Shown here in pieces: positions 1 to 8,912 of a stretch of 55,465 nucleotides of DNA. Location: NCBI GenBank assembly GCA_029567705.1, contig JAKPXC010000017.1, forward strand, positions 1 through 55,465, in the 5' to 3' direction. This DNA is from Candidatus Cloacimonadota bacterium (GTDB lineage Bacteria > Cloacimonadota > Cloacimonadia > Cloacimonadales > Cloacimonadaceae). The notes under the pieces were generated by a model, which worked only from the letters and a program-made list of their open reading frames with translations, did not search any database and was not told the origin of the DNA. Positions within the stretch are counted from its first letter, which is position 1, and every line of letters begins with the position of its first letter. Both the position numbers and the translations under genes were made by a program.

Positions 1-603
1 GACATCTGTAAGCACGGAGAAGCGTCCTCCCACATTATCCGGAACTACAAAGGCTTGGTAGCCTTCTTTATTGATCACTTGGCGCAGGAAGCCTTTAACC
101 TTGTCTGTGGTAATCACAATCCTGTCTTTGTAATCCGCATATCTCTTCTTGAGCATATCTGCCAGAATCATGTATCCGGCCATGGTCTCGGCGGTTGTAC
201 CGCTCTTGGTGATCACGTTCACCAAAGTTTTATCCAGATCAGTCTGAGCAAGAATTTCCTGCAGGAACACAGGATCTACATTATCGTAAACCAGAACCTT
301 ACGCTGCAGGTTCCTTTCGGTGCGGAGAGCATTATAAACCGCTTTATTGCCCAGTGCACTTCCACCGATACCCAGAACCAGCATGGTGTCAAACTTGGGA
401 TCAAGGCGTTTCACATAGTCTGTAATGGGGCTGATATCCTGCTCAGGTAAATTGTAAAAGCCCAAAATATCAGCTTGGCGGTCATCAAGAATTTCCTGAT
501 GGGCATTTGCGATGGCCTCTTGGAAATCCGCCAGAAGCTGTTTCTCGATACCGGTGCGGATTTGCTTGGAATAGAAAAGATTATTGGATTCAAAGCGGAT
601 CAT
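1..603 (-). CDS. pgi: Glucose-6-phosphate isomerase, N-terminal part (runs off the left edge)
   Basis: Interconverts glucose 6-phosphate and fructose 6-phosphate in the cytosol (glycolysis/gluconeogenesis). The first 201 codons are present, from an ATG at 603 to the window edge with no stop. The SIS-fold sugar-phosphate motifs are visible: LGIGGSALG near residues 77-85, VITKSGTTAET near 130-140, and DNVGGRFSVL near the truncated end; all are hallmark PGI sequences. It starts 9 bases after the ptsI stop, so it is probably the next gene of the hprK-ptsH-ptsI run. Identity is certain; the C-terminal catalytic part lies outside the window. Confidence 0.95.
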   Translation of the reverse strand, partial: MIRFESNNLFYSKQIRTGIEKQLLADFQEAIANAHQEILDDRQADILGFYNLPEQDISPITDYVKRLDPKFDTMLVLGIGGSALGNKAVYNALRTERNLQRKVLVYDNVDPVFLQEILAQTDLDKTLVNVITKSGTTAETMAGYMILADMLKKRYADYKDRIVITTDKVKGFLRQVINKEGYQAFVVPDNVGGRFSVLTDV

Positions 604-612
604 GATCACTCC

Positions 613-2340
613 TTAGTTTGATTCTTGTGAAAGCCTGACTAAGAGCTTTTCGGTCTCTTCCCTGTTTTGACACGGATCAAATCCTTGCATAAGCTCCAGG
701 ATAGATTGGCTTGCATTGCATAAAAGTTGTTTGGCGCTCAGATACTGATGAGGATTGATGCTGAATGCCCGGATGCCCATTCCCAGCAGAAGAGGGATAT
801 AGCGCGGGATTGATGCCATTTCTCCGCAGACAGAGAGGCTCTTCTGATGTATGGTGGAAGCCTCGATGCAGCAAGAAATCAGCTTGAGCACAGCAGGATG
901 ATGCTGCACGTAATAATCTGCCACCTGATCGTTGTTGCGGTCCGTAGCCAGAGTATATTGCACCAGGTCGTTGGTTCCAATGCTAAGGAAATCGCAGACC
1001 TGTGCCAGCTCATCTGCCATAATGGCAGCCGAAGGAATCTCTACCATAGCGCCCAGCTCAACGGAGGGATTGTAACTGATACTTTCAGTATCCATCATCT
1101 TCATCAGGTCTTTCACAAAAGTCTTTGCCTGCAGGAAATCCTGGGCATCGACTATCATGGGGAACATGATGCGAATGTTGCCGTGAACTGAGGCTCTCAG
1201 GATGGCACGTATCTGTGTCTCAAAGAGTTGAGGATGAGAAAGTGAGAAGCGGATTCCCCGTGAGCCCAGATAGGGATTCATCTCTGTCTGACCGGGTATG
1301 AGATGGGAAAGCTTATCGCCTCCCAGATCAAAAGTGCGAATTGTTATCGGTTTGGGAGCCAAGCTCTCTGCGAGTTTCTTATAAACCAGATACTGCTCAT
1401 GTTCGGTAGGCAGGCTGTTGCGATCCAGATAGAGAAACTCTGTTCTGAAGAGTCCGATGCCATCCGGATTGAGCTTGAGCACAAGATCAAGCTCTTCGGG
1501 AAGCTCGATATTGAGCATCAGATCCAGTTTTGTTCCATCTGCGGTGGTGGAAGGTTTGCTGCTCAGGACTTCCAGAAGCTGGTTTCTTCTCTCCAATTCG
1601 GCTGCTTTTTTACGGTAGAAAGCTAATGCTTCAGGACTTGGGCTTAGTATGAGTAAACCCTCTTGTGCATCAAGAATCAGTTCCTGTCCTTCTTCGATCT
1701 GCTCCATGAGGTTCTCCACACTCACCAGAGAGATGAGCCCCAGAGCCCGGCTGAGAATGGAAGCATGAGAATTGTAGCTGCCATTAACGCAGCAATACGC
1801 CTTCAAACCGGCTCTGGCATAGCTGCTGACTTGGCTGGGAGATATATCTTCCAGAATGGCTATGTCTTGATCTGTCCAAATGGTTGGCTCGCTGGTTCCA
1901 TGGTTCAGAATAAAGTCTATGATACGGCGGGATACATCCTTGTAGTCATCGAGACGCTCCAGGAAATACTCGTTTTCCATTTCCTTGAACTGGTTGCAGA
2001 TCTTGCTGTAAACGGCATGCACAGCCGCAGCAGCAGAGTATTTGAGGGATTCTATGGTATGGAGAAGCTCTTTTTCAATCTCAGGATCACGCAGGATCAG
2101 CAAGTGAGATTGAAGAATGTCCCGCTCTGTTTCGGTGAGGTTTTGATTATCCAGGATGTTGTTCAGCTCCGATTCTATGTGGTTCAAGCTGTTTTGCAGG
2201 CTGGATATTTCCGCTTCCAGCTCTGTATCTTTTATCTTCCGGGAAGGAATCTGCGCTTCTCTCTTCTCCTGATACTTTGCCCTACCGATGAATATGCCTG
2301 AATGAACCACCAAACCCTGGAGGCTGCCGGCTCTATTCAT
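613..2340 (-). CDS. ptsI: PTS enzyme I (phosphoenolpyruvate-protein phosphotransferase)
   Basis: Transfers phosphate from phosphoenolpyruvate to HPr. About 575 residues, the normal length. It has the N-terminal HPr-binding and phosphohistidine domain, then the PEP-binding TIM barrel with GLFRTEFLYL, the IGTNDLVQYTLATDR signature and the catalytic CGEMAS cysteine. The phosphohistidine is His192, but its context reads NGSYNSHASILSR where the family has GGxTSHxAIxAR, so the flanking Gly/Thr positions are unusual. An upstream TTG at 2355 is in frame, but the ATG at 2340 has GAAGAGGG at the right distance. That ATG overlaps the ptsH stop by 8 bases, so the two are translationally coupled. No EIIA/B/C gene is in the window, so a regulatory rather than transport role is inferred. 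Confidence 0.93.
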   Translation of the reverse strand: MNRAGSLQGLVVHSGIFIGRAKYQEKREAQIPSRKIKDTELEAEISSLQNSLNHIESELNNILDNQNLTETERDILQSHLLILRDPEIEKELLHTIESLKYSAAAAVHAVYSKICNQFKEMENEYFLERLDDYKDVSRRIIDFILNHGTSEPTIWTDQDIAILEDISPSQVSSYARAGLKAYCCVNGSYNSHASILSRALGLISLVSVENLMEQIEEGQELILDAQEGLLILSPSPEALAFYRKKAAELERRNQLLEVLSSKPSTTADGTKLDLMLNIELPEELDLVLKLNPDGIGLFRTEFLYLDRNSLPTEHEQYLVYKKLAESLAPKPITIRTFDLGGDKLSHLIPGQTEMNPYLGSRGIRFSLSHPQLFETQIRAILRASVHGNIRIMFPMIVDAQDFLQAKTFVKDLMKMMDTESISYNPSVELGAMVEIPSAAIMADELAQVCDFLSIGTNDLVQYTLATDRNNDQVADYYVQHHPAVLKLISCCIEASTIHQKSLSVCGEMASIPRYIPLLLGMGIRAFSINPHQYLSAKQLLCNASQSILELMQGFDPCQNREETEKLLVRLSQESN

Positions 2341-2596
2341 CAAAGCCCTCTTCAATAAGCTGAGAGATCTCGTCGATTAGAAAGGCTTCATCCACGCCAT
2401 CGGCGATCAGTTCCAGTTCTGCCCCGCATTCTGCGGCCAGTATCATCACGCCCATGATGCTCTTGCCATTCACAACTGTGTCATCCCTGCGGATGTTAAA
2501 ATCCGAGCGATACTTGGTGGCAGCTTTTACCAGAAGAGCTGAGGGTCTGGCATGCAGGCCCAGCTTGTTCTTAATTGTTATCTTTTTTTGGATCAT
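2333..2596 (-). CDS. ptsH: Phosphocarrier protein HPr
   Basis: Small PTS phosphocarrier, 87 residues. Both regulated sites are intact: the EI-phosphorylated His15 in GLHARPSA and the HprK-phosphorylated Ser46 in NGKSIMG. It lies between hprK, which it overlaps by 26 bases, and ptsI, which it overlaps by 8. Carrying both His15 and Ser46 next to its own kinase/phosphorylase suggests HPr acts here as a signalling protein that reads PEP and ATP/phosphate status. The family assignment is certain; the signalling role is inferred from context. Confidence 0.95.
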   Translation of the reverse strand: MIQKKITIKNKLGLHARPSALLVKAATKYRSDFNIRRDDTVVNGKSIMGVMILAAECGAELELIADGVDEAFLIDEISQLIEEGFDE

Positions 2597-3554
2597 TGGC
2601 TAGTGGCCTCACGCTCTTTCTAATGGTTTTCTGTCTGATTTCTTCATTCAGCTTGCGATTGAAATCTTCTGCGGCATCATAGCCGACGTTCTTCAGGATG
2701 AGATTCATGGCAGCCACTTCCACTATGACCGAGACGTTTTTACCAGGAGATACCGGCAGATAGATGATCGGAATCCTGCAACCAAGATGCTCAGCATAGC
2801 TGTTTGTAAGCCCTATCCGTTCATAATCCATGTTTTCCTGCCAGGGCATTAGCTCAATCTGCAGATCTATGGTCTTTTGGGGGCGAACCCGTTCAATACC
2901 AAACATGCGTTCCACGTTTACAAAACCGACTCCTCTGATCTCCATAAAATGACCAAAGTTCTTACCCGAACGTCCGATCAGCACGTCATCCACATAACGC
3001 AGCGTTATCAGATCATCACCCACTAGGCTGTGTCCGCGGTTCACTAAATCCAGCGCACATTCGCTTTTACCGATACCGCTTTTACCTGTCAGTAGGATAC
3101 CGGAGCCAAAAACATCCAGCAAAGTGGCGTGAATGGTTTTTTCCAAAGCAAAGATATCGTGCAGATAGCGGGTGAGCTGCTCCATCAGGTTGATGGTAGC
3201 TAAGCGACTGGAGAGCAAAGCGATATTGAGGTCGTTTGCCAGATACTCCACCACGGGTGGCAAAGTGAGACCCTTGGAGACAATAACGCAGGGAATATCA
3301 GTCTTAAAGACATCCCTCATCCGGCTGAGCAGATCCTCTTCCGAGAGACTTTGCAGGAATCTGATCTCTGTCTCTCCAAAGACTTGGATCCTTTCTGAAG
3401 CAAACACTTCCAAATAACCGGCAAGAGCCAGCCCCGGACGGTTTACGTGGGGGGAATTGATCTTTTTATTCAGGGTTTCCGGCTCTGTGATCAGGGAGAG
3501 AGCCATGTCTTTCTTCTTCGATTCAAAGAAGTCGTATACACTGATTTCTTTCAT
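2571..3554 (-). CDS. hprK: HPr kinase/phosphorylase
   Basis: Bifunctional enzyme that phosphorylates and dephosphorylates Ser46 of HPr. 327 residues, close to family length. The N-terminal regulatory domain spans about residues 1-130. The C-terminal kinase domain has a P-loop TGKSGIGKS at 156-164, a conserved His at 142, the VGDD acidic motif near 178-181 and a family signature around EIRGVGFVNV. The gene overlaps ptsH by 26 bases and follows hpf by 75 bases, with a hairpin in between. The gene order hpf-hprK-ptsH-ptsI after rpoN resembles the sigma-54 clusters of many Gram-negatives. Confidence 0.94.
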   Translation of the reverse strand: MKEISVYDFFESKKKDMALSLITEPETLNKKINSPHVNRPGLALAGYLEVFASERIQVFGETEIRFLQSLSEEDLLSRMRDVFKTDIPCVIVSKGLTLPPVVEYLANDLNIALLSSRLATINLMEQLTRYLHDIFALEKTIHATLLDVFGSGILLTGKSGIGKSECALDLVNRGHSLVGDDLITLRYVDDVLIGRSGKNFGHFMEIRGVGFVNVERMFGIERVRPQKTIDLQIELMPWQENMDYERIGLTNSYAEHLGCRIPIIYLPVSPGKNVSVIVEVAAMNLILKNVGYDAAEDFNRKLNEEIRQKTIRKSVRPLANDPKKDNN

Positions 3555-3576
3555 ACATTATCGCCTTTATATGAGA

Positions 3577-3616
3577 AAGGCTCAGTTCTCTTTGTAAGGA
3601 AAGGGAACCGAGCCTT
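3577..3616 (-). terminator. Hairpin between hpf and hprK, candidate attenuator/terminator
   Basis: Reading the minus strand, a 12-bp stem (arms 3605-3616 and 3577-3588, one G-U pair) encloses a 16-base loop and is followed by a weak T-rich run. It lies directly after hpf and before hprK, so it could reduce read-through from hpf into the PTS genes or act as an RNA-stability element. The U-tract is too poor to call a strong terminator. Confidence 0.5.
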
Positions 3617-3629
3617 CAGGATTGATTGT

Positions 3630-4166
3630 TTAAGGTTCGATGAGCCGGTAGTGGTCCTCGTCCTTTTTCACCAATACGTTTATGTTGTCCGTTTCAAGAT
3701 TTCTAAAGATCAGGAAATCGCCTTTGGTTTCCTGCAGTTTTTCTATGGCATCCTGGGGTGACATCACATCTGCCACCACACGTTTGGTTTTGATCGTGGT
3801 GTGAGGTCTGGAGTCTTTGGTTACGGAAATAACTGAGGAACGGGAGAAGGGTTCGTACTGATCTTTCAAAGCCCTTTTCTGATGATCAGTGACCCGGTCT
3901 TTCAGTTTCTTGATCTGAGCCTCCATTTTATCAACGGCAGTATCAATGGAAAGATACATGTCCATTTCCTCCGCTTCACTCTGCAGGCTAAACTTGGAAG
4001 CGTGCAGGGAGAGCTCGCAGATGTTGCGGCTGTTCTCCAGAGCGAGGGTTGCGTGGATCGTGATGATGTGATCGAAATACTTTTTCAGCTTGAGGCAAGA
4101 TGTTTCCACATAATCACGAATAGCTTTGGTAAGCTCGAAATGACGGGCAGTAATTGTAATCTGCAT
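3630..4166 (-). CDS. hpf: Ribosome hibernation promoting factor, long form
   Basis: Binds the 30S decoding centre and dimerises or inactivates ribosomes in stationary phase. 178 residues, so it is the long form. The N-terminal HPF/RaiA domain (starting MQITITARHFELTKAIRDYV) covers about residues 1-100. A linker follows, then the C-terminal dimerisation domain from about residue 120 (VVADVMSPQDAIEKLQETKG, ending with DHYRLIEP). It sits 17 bases after lpdA and before hprK. Placement near rpoN is common in Gram-negatives, where the short form YhbH occurs. The ATG at 4166 has an AGGAGG-type ribosome binding site. Confidence 0.92.
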   Translation of the reverse strand: MQITITARHFELTKAIRDYVETSCLKLKKYFDHIITIHATLALENSRNICELSLHASKFSLQSEAEEMDMYLSIDTAVDKMEAQIKKLKDRVTDHQKRALKDQYEPFSRSSVISVTKDSRPHTTIKTKRVVADVMSPQDAIEKLQETKGDFLIFRNLETDNINVLVKKDEDHYRLIEP

Positions 4167-4183
4167 GTCTAATTCCTCCTGTC

Positions 4184-5581
4184 TTAGATTTTATGAATGG
4201 ATAAACCGCTGAGATCCTCGAGAGCTTCCTTCAGAGCTTCTGAGAGAGTCGGGTGGGCAAAGACGATGGATTCCAGATCTGAGACATTTGCTTTCATAGA
4301 GATCAATATCCCGCCCTGAGCGATCAGTTCCGCAGCCTGGGGACCAATGATATGCATTCCCACAAGCTGCTGGTTATCGGCTCGGGCAATAGTCTTAACA
4401 AAGCCAAAGGTGTTGGACATCGACATTGCTTTCCCGTTTGCTGTGAAGGGGAATCTCCCGGTCAGGATTTCGCCGTATTTATCCCGGGCTTCTTGTTCTG
4501 TGAGCCCCACCGAACCTATCTCCGGATGCGTGAAAGTGCATCTGGGGATGTTTTCGTAGATCAGGGGTTCTATATGTTCTTGCTTGTTTTCAATCTTATT
4601 CTTGATATCAGCGGCTGCTATCAATCCTTGCTTGCTGGCTGTGTGAGCCAGTTGCAGCTTAGCAGTGACGTCTCCAATGGCATAGACCCGGGGCAGATTG
4701 GTTTGCATGAGTTGGTTGATCTGGATGGCACCACGGTCGGTTTCCAGCTCCAGGCCTTGCCATGTGATGTTGTTGGAAGGGGTGCGTCCCACGCTGAGAA
4801 GTACTTTATCAACCGTGAGCTTGCTCTCATTGGAAAGGCTCAGCTCCATGCCTTCAGTTGTCTTGGTAACGGATTGGACCGCTACTCCGGTCTGAATCTT
4901 GATCCCGGCTTTCTTCAGAGCCATGGTCAAACGCTTGGAGATTTCTTCATCCTCCAAGGCTATGATTCTGGGTAAAAACTCAATGATCTGAACTTCCACA
5001 CCAAAGCTGGCAAAGATGGAGGCAAACTCGCAGCCGATCACTCCTCCGCCCACAACAGCCAAGCTCTTTGGCAATTGATCAAGCTTCAGGATGCCGGTGG
5101 AAGAGAGAATATCCTGCTCGTCTATCTCGATACCGGGAAGGCTGCGGGGACCGGAGCCTGTGGCCACAATAATGTAGTCAGCGGTATATTCAGCCTGATC
5201 GGTGCTGATGATATAATCATCGCCTTCCTTGCGGATGCTGCGGGCGAACTCCTTGATAACCGGTATCTTCCTTTTGCGGAAGAGATACTCAATACCAGAG
5301 ACAAGCTGTTCCACAATCTTGTTCTTTCTATCCCAGACCTTGCTGTAGTCCAGATTAACCTCCACAGCCGGAAGTCCGAAGCTTTCGGAGTCCTTCATCT
5401 CAGAGAAGAGTTCTGCGGATTTAACCAGGGTCTTGGTGGGTATACACCCCCAGTTCAGACAGATACCGCCGATTCGCTCTCCTTCAAGAACTGCCACATC
5501 TATGCCGTATTGGGAAAGCCGAATGGCCGTCTCATAACCGCCGGGGCCTCCTCCGATGATAATAACTCTATGCTTCTGCAA
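4184..5581 (-). CDS. lpdA: Dihydrolipoyl dehydrogenase
   Basis: FAD enzyme that reoxidises dihydrolipoamide of 2-oxoacid dehydrogenase or glycine cleavage complexes using NAD. 465 residues, typical length. The FAD-binding GGGPGGYE motif is at the N-terminus. The redox disulfide is in GGICLNWGCIPTK, the NAD-binding GGGVIGCE motif is near the middle, and the His-Glu pair HPTLSE is near the C-terminus. The start is a TTG at 5581 preceded by AGGAG; no better ATG is available. It is inserted between rpoN and hpf, genes that normally adjoin. No lipoylated E2 or glycine cleavage gene lies in the window, so its partner complex is unknown. Confidence 0.93.
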   Translation of the reverse strand: MQKHRVIIIGGGPGGYETAIRLSQYGIDVAVLEGERIGGICLNWGCIPTKTLVKSAELFSEMKDSESFGLPAVEVNLDYSKVWDRKNKIVEQLVSGIEYLFRKRKIPVIKEFARSIRKEGDDYIISTDQAEYTADYIIVATGSGPRSLPGIEIDEQDILSSTGILKLDQLPKSLAVVGGGVIGCEFASIFASFGVEVQIIEFLPRIIALEDEEISKRLTMALKKAGIKIQTGVAVQSVTKTTEGMELSLSNESKLTVDKVLLSVGRTPSNNITWQGLELETDRGAIQINQLMQTNLPRVYAIGDVTAKLQLAHTASKQGLIAAADIKNKIENKQEHIEPLIYENIPRCTFTHPEIGSVGLTEQEARDKYGEILTGRFPFTANGKAMSMSNTFGFVKTIARADNQQLVGMHIIGPQAAELIAQGGILISMKANVSDLESIVFAHPTLSEALKEALEDLSGLSIHKI

Positions 5582-5590
5582 AGCTAGCTC

Positions 5591-7048
5591 CTATTTCTTT
5601 CTTAATCTGCTGTTTAAGATTCCGAGTTCATCCCGGTATTTGGCGATTATTCTTCGGGAAATATCCAAGCCTTCCATCCTGAGCTGATCCACCAAGTCCT
5701 GGTCACTGTAGGGAGAAGCCTTGTCTTCAGATTCGATCAGCTTCAACATCTTGGATTTCACTCTCTGTCGGGAGACACTATCGTAGTTCTCGTCCTTTCC
5801 GGCCTTGGAATTGAAGAAATCTTTGAAAGCGAAGATGCCGTAAGGAGTTTCCATATACTTATGCTTCACAACTCTCGAGATGGTGGATTCCGAAACACCC
5901 AAATCTTGTGCAATGGCAGCGTAGGTAAGAGGTATCATCACTCCACTGCTATTGTAGAAGAAGTCTCTCTGGTGTTTTACTATTGATAGGGATACACGTT
6001 CCAAAGTACGCATCCGCATGAAGATGGATTTGATCAGGAACTTGGCAGAATTGATCCTCTCTCGTACAAACTGCATGGTCTCCTTATCGAAGCAGCCTCG
6101 GCTGATCAGCTTTCTGTAGCGCTGGCTGATAATGATATTGGGAGTGATGTGGTCGTTGATAATAACTACATACTCATCATCTATCAGCTTCAGGGTCACA
6201 TCAGGGTAGACATATGCAGCATTGGCAGGAGCCAACCTCATCCCCGGTTTGGGATCAAGCTGGGCTATCTGAGAGCGAAGATTCATGATAGTAGCTTCGG
6301 AAACACCATAGAAAGAAGCTATCTTTTGGTATCTGCGATGAATCAGGTTCTCAAACTGTTCATTAATCATGCCCACTAACACGTGGTTCTCCAGCTGTTC
6401 CTCCGTGAGCTGTGCCATCAAGCATTCTGCCAGATTACGGGCACCGATACCCTTGGGACTGAGACCCATCAGGATCTGATGAAGTTCCACACTGCGTCTG
6501 GAGTTCAACCCATGCTGACGCCCAAGATTGACTATGGAGAAGGCTTCCGGCAGGAAGCCATAGTTATCACAGGACTCAAAGAGCTCGGTGATATAATCGG
6601 TTTCCGCTTCCGATAGATCAAGTGGATATAGCTGCTGAAGATACTTCTCACGGCTGTCATCTTCATACATGATGAGAGTCTCGCTATGCTCCATCTCATT
6701 ATCGCTCTGCCTACCCTCATAGTTCATGTGAAAGTCGTTCCACTGATCCAGGATGTCGGTGAGTTCTCTGGCTTCGCTCAGGGTTTCAGAGGCTTGATCG
6801 CAGGTCTCGGATTCTTCGATTGATACGCTGGATTCGGGAGCTGTGGCGTCGAAACTGCCTTCATCAATATCTTCATCATCCTTCTCTTCTCTCAGCTCCA
6901 GGAGTGGGTTATTAACCAATTCCTGCTTGATGTATGCCTCCAACTCAAGAATGGGCAGAGCCAGCATTTTAAGAGATTGAAGCATCTTTGGCTTAAGAGC
7001 CAATTCCTGCTTTTGTCTGAGTGATAGATAATGATCAAAGCCGCTCAT
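5591..7048 (-). CDS. rpoN: RNA polymerase sigma-54 factor
   Basis: Alternative sigma factor that recognises -24/-12 promoters and needs an AAA+ activator. 485 residues. Region I at the N-terminus is Gln/Leu-rich (LRQKQELALKPKMLQSLKML). An acidic region II follows at about residues 55-110, then the core-binding domain, a helix-turn-helix near residue 390 (VSESTISRVVKHK), and the C-terminal RpoN box SRRIIAKYRD close to the end. It begins 4 bases after lptB, so the two are co-transcribed. No enhancer-binding activator is encoded in the window. Confidence 0.95.
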   Translation of the reverse strand: MSGFDHYLSLRQKQELALKPKMLQSLKMLALPILELEAYIKQELVNNPLLELREEKDDEDIDEGSFDATAPESSVSIEESETCDQASETLSEARELTDILDQWNDFHMNYEGRQSDNEMEHSETLIMYEDDSREKYLQQLYPLDLSEAETDYITELFESCDNYGFLPEAFSIVNLGRQHGLNSRRSVELHQILMGLSPKGIGARNLAECLMAQLTEEQLENHVLVGMINEQFENLIHRRYQKIASFYGVSEATIMNLRSQIAQLDPKPGMRLAPANAAYVYPDVTLKLIDDEYVVIINDHITPNIIISQRYRKLISRGCFDKETMQFVRERINSAKFLIKSIFMRMRTLERVSLSIVKHQRDFFYNSSGVMIPLTYAAIAQDLGVSESTISRVVKHKYMETPYGIFAFKDFFNSKAGKDENYDSVSRQRVKSKMLKLIESEDKASPYSDQDLVDQLRMEGLDISRRIIAKYRDELGILNSRLRKK

Positions 7049-7052
7049 CTTG

Positions 7053-7796
7053 CTACTCGAACACTGGGTTAGTCATGAACCGTTCTCCCAGATATACTTC
7101 TCTGGCTTTTTCATCATTGATAAGCTCCAATGAAGTTCCCGATACTATGATTTTTCCTTCGAAGATAATATAAGCCCGGTTGACGATTTTCAAAGTCTCA
7201 ATTACGTTATGGTCAGTAATCATGATCCCGATGTTCTTATCCCTCAGGCGACCAATAATATCCTGAATGTCTGCCACTGCAATGGGATCTACCCCGGCAA
7301 AGGGCTCATCCATGAATATGAAGGCAGGATTGGTTACCAGAGCTCTGGTGATCTCCAGTTTGCGCCGTTCTCCACCCGATAGAGTGTAAGCTTTTTGTTT
7401 GGCGACATGAGTGAGATTCAGCTCCTCAAGAGATGAGGCCAGACGGTTCTTTTGCTCGGTACGGCTGATCTTCAGAGTCTGCAGGATAGCCAGAACGTTC
7501 TGCTCCACCGTTAGCTTGGAGAAAATGGAGGGAGCTTGTGCCAGATAACCCATACCCAGCCTGGCACGCTTGAACATAGCCATATGTGTGATCTCACGGT
7601 CTTGGAAATAGACCTTACCGGAATTGGGCTTTGCCAAGCCAATGATCATGTAAAAAGTAGTGGTTTTCCCTGCTCCATTAGGGCCAAGGATACCAACCAC
7701 TTCACCCTGTTTAATATCCATACTGAGGTTGTTCACCACAGTACGTTTTCCATATATCTTAACGAGGTTCTGAGCTCGGATTTTGTTTAGTTCCAT
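7053..7796 (-). CDS. lptB: LPS export ABC transporter ATPase LptB
   Basis: Cytoplasmic ATPase that powers LPS extraction from the inner membrane with LptFG. 247 residues. It has Walker A GPNGAGKT near residues 38-45, the ABC signature LSGGERRKLE, Walker B FIFMDEPFAGVDP and the switch His in ITDHNV. The order lptC-(lptA/ostA)-lptB-rpoN is the conserved LPS-transport cluster. It is separated from the OstA-like gene by 33 bases that include an A/T-rich run. LptF/G and LptD are not in the window. Confidence 0.94.
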   Translation of the reverse strand: MELNKIRAQNLVKIYGKRTVVNNLSMDIKQGEVVGILGPNGAGKTTTFYMIIGLAKPNSGKVYFQDREITHMAMFKRARLGMGYLAQAPSIFSKLTVEQNVLAILQTLKISRTEQKNRLASSLEELNLTHVAKQKAYTLSGGERRKLEITRALVTNPAFIFMDEPFAGVDPIAVADIQDIIGRLRDKNIGIMITDHNVIETLKIVNRAYIIFEGKIIVSGTSLELINDEKAREVYLGERFMTNPVFE

Positions 7797-7829
7797 ATAT
7801 GGTTTAATCTAATTATATCGCCGAACTTG

Positions 7830-8912
7830 TCAAGTTTTACTGCGGAATTTGTAGACTCCATTGATGGAATCACGCATTCTGATATACTCGAGTTTGTTGT
7901 CTGAAGAAAACATAGCTTCCAGATACTGACCGGTTGAACGGTTCTGAAAATAGTCTCTCTCTTCCTCTTCTTCCTGTTGATAGTAGTATGAGACCCGGTT
8001 CTCCGCCCGGAAGTCTTTGAGATTCTCTCCCTGGAAACCAATCCGCACATAATCTGCCACCACCCAGTTGGTTTGCCCGGCTCCTTCCTGCTCGGCAAAA
8101 TCCACCCGACAGGAATCTATCAACTCAGCTTTGTTCAATTCCCGCTCGGTGAAATATAGATAGAACTCTCTGGCCCGGGCGGTTGCAAAGCCAGATCTGA
8201 AGACGGGCATCCCGGTAAACACGGCTTTCTCTTCCTTCACAAAGTAGAGCAGGAAGTCGCTCGTGGTGTGATAATCCTGGCTATCCACTTTAACGTCGAA
8301 GGTAGCAACGATCTTTTCCTCTTCATCGAAATATTCTATACGCTCGGCTGAGATGAAGAGTGTATCAGGTGAACCGGTGTGCAGCCGGGGATTCTCTATC
8401 ATATAGGCATAACCGGCTTTTCTATCCCAGAAGGCATAACCGCAACTGGCAAAAGCATTCTCCATCAGATCAAAAGCTTTCACGTTTCCCCAAGTGGTAA
8501 GTTTCTGGTTCGCTTGATCATAATTGGCAAAGTCGCTGCTGAACCACCTCTGGCTGCCATCCGGGTTCCTTTCATCTATGCGAACTCCTCCTCCCAGATT
8601 CATCTGCTGGGGAATCCGGTAATATGCCAGGCTATCTGCCGAAAGAGTAAGCGTGTCGTTTGATACCACCACATTCCCAGTTAAACGGGCTATCTTGGAA
8701 GTATCCAGGATCAAAGCACGATTGGCTTTGAACTCCGTTTTACCGTAGAAGAAATGCACATTCCCGTTCAGCTCCAGAACTTGCTCTACGTCTGAGCGAT
8801 TGAGGAAAAGCTTGTCCGAATGAACCAAGCGGAAGGTTTCCGATGCTCTTCTTTGAGCAGGCAGCACCAAGATAATCAGCAGTAGCAGGCTACCAATCAA
8901 ATACTTCTTCAT
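7830..8912 (-). CDS. OstA/LptA-like periplasmic LPS transport protein
   Basis: Probably part of the periplasmic LPS bridge. From the ATG at 8912 it has a signal peptide (MKKYLIGSLLLLIILVLP) and about 360 residues in total. The N-terminal half shows OstA-type beta-jellyroll repeats, with phrases such as LELNGNVHFFYG, ARLTGNVVVSNDTLTLSAD and KLTTWGNVKAF. It is much longer than E. coli LptA (185 aa) but lacks an LptD barrel, as do OstA-like proteins of Bacteroidota relatives. A TTG at 8936 is in frame, but the ATG has GAGGGA upstream and a better signal peptide. It overlaps the lptC 3' end by 23 bases. Confidence 0.8.
   Translation of the reverse strand: MKKYLIGSLLLLIILVLPAQRRASETFRLVHSDKLFLNRSDVEQVLELNGNVHFFYGKTEFKANRALILDTSKIARLTGNVVVSNDTLTLSADSLAYYRIPQQMNLGGGVRIDERNPDGSQRWFSSDFANYDQANQKLTTWGNVKAFDLMENAFASCGYAFWDRKAGYAYMIENPRLHTGSPDTLFISAERIEYFDEEEKIVATFDVKVDSQDYHTTSDFLLYFVKEEKAVFTGMPVFRSGFATARAREFYLYFTERELNKAELIDSCRVDFAEQEGAGQTNWVVADYVRIGFQGENLKDFRAENRVSYYYQQEEEEERDYFQNRSTGQYLEAMFSSDNKLEYIRMRDSINGVYKFRSKT

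Noticed and set aside
411-593. 60-codon minus-strand frame inside pgi
   Set aside because: Out-of-frame shadow of the clear glucose-6-phosphate isomerase reading frame.
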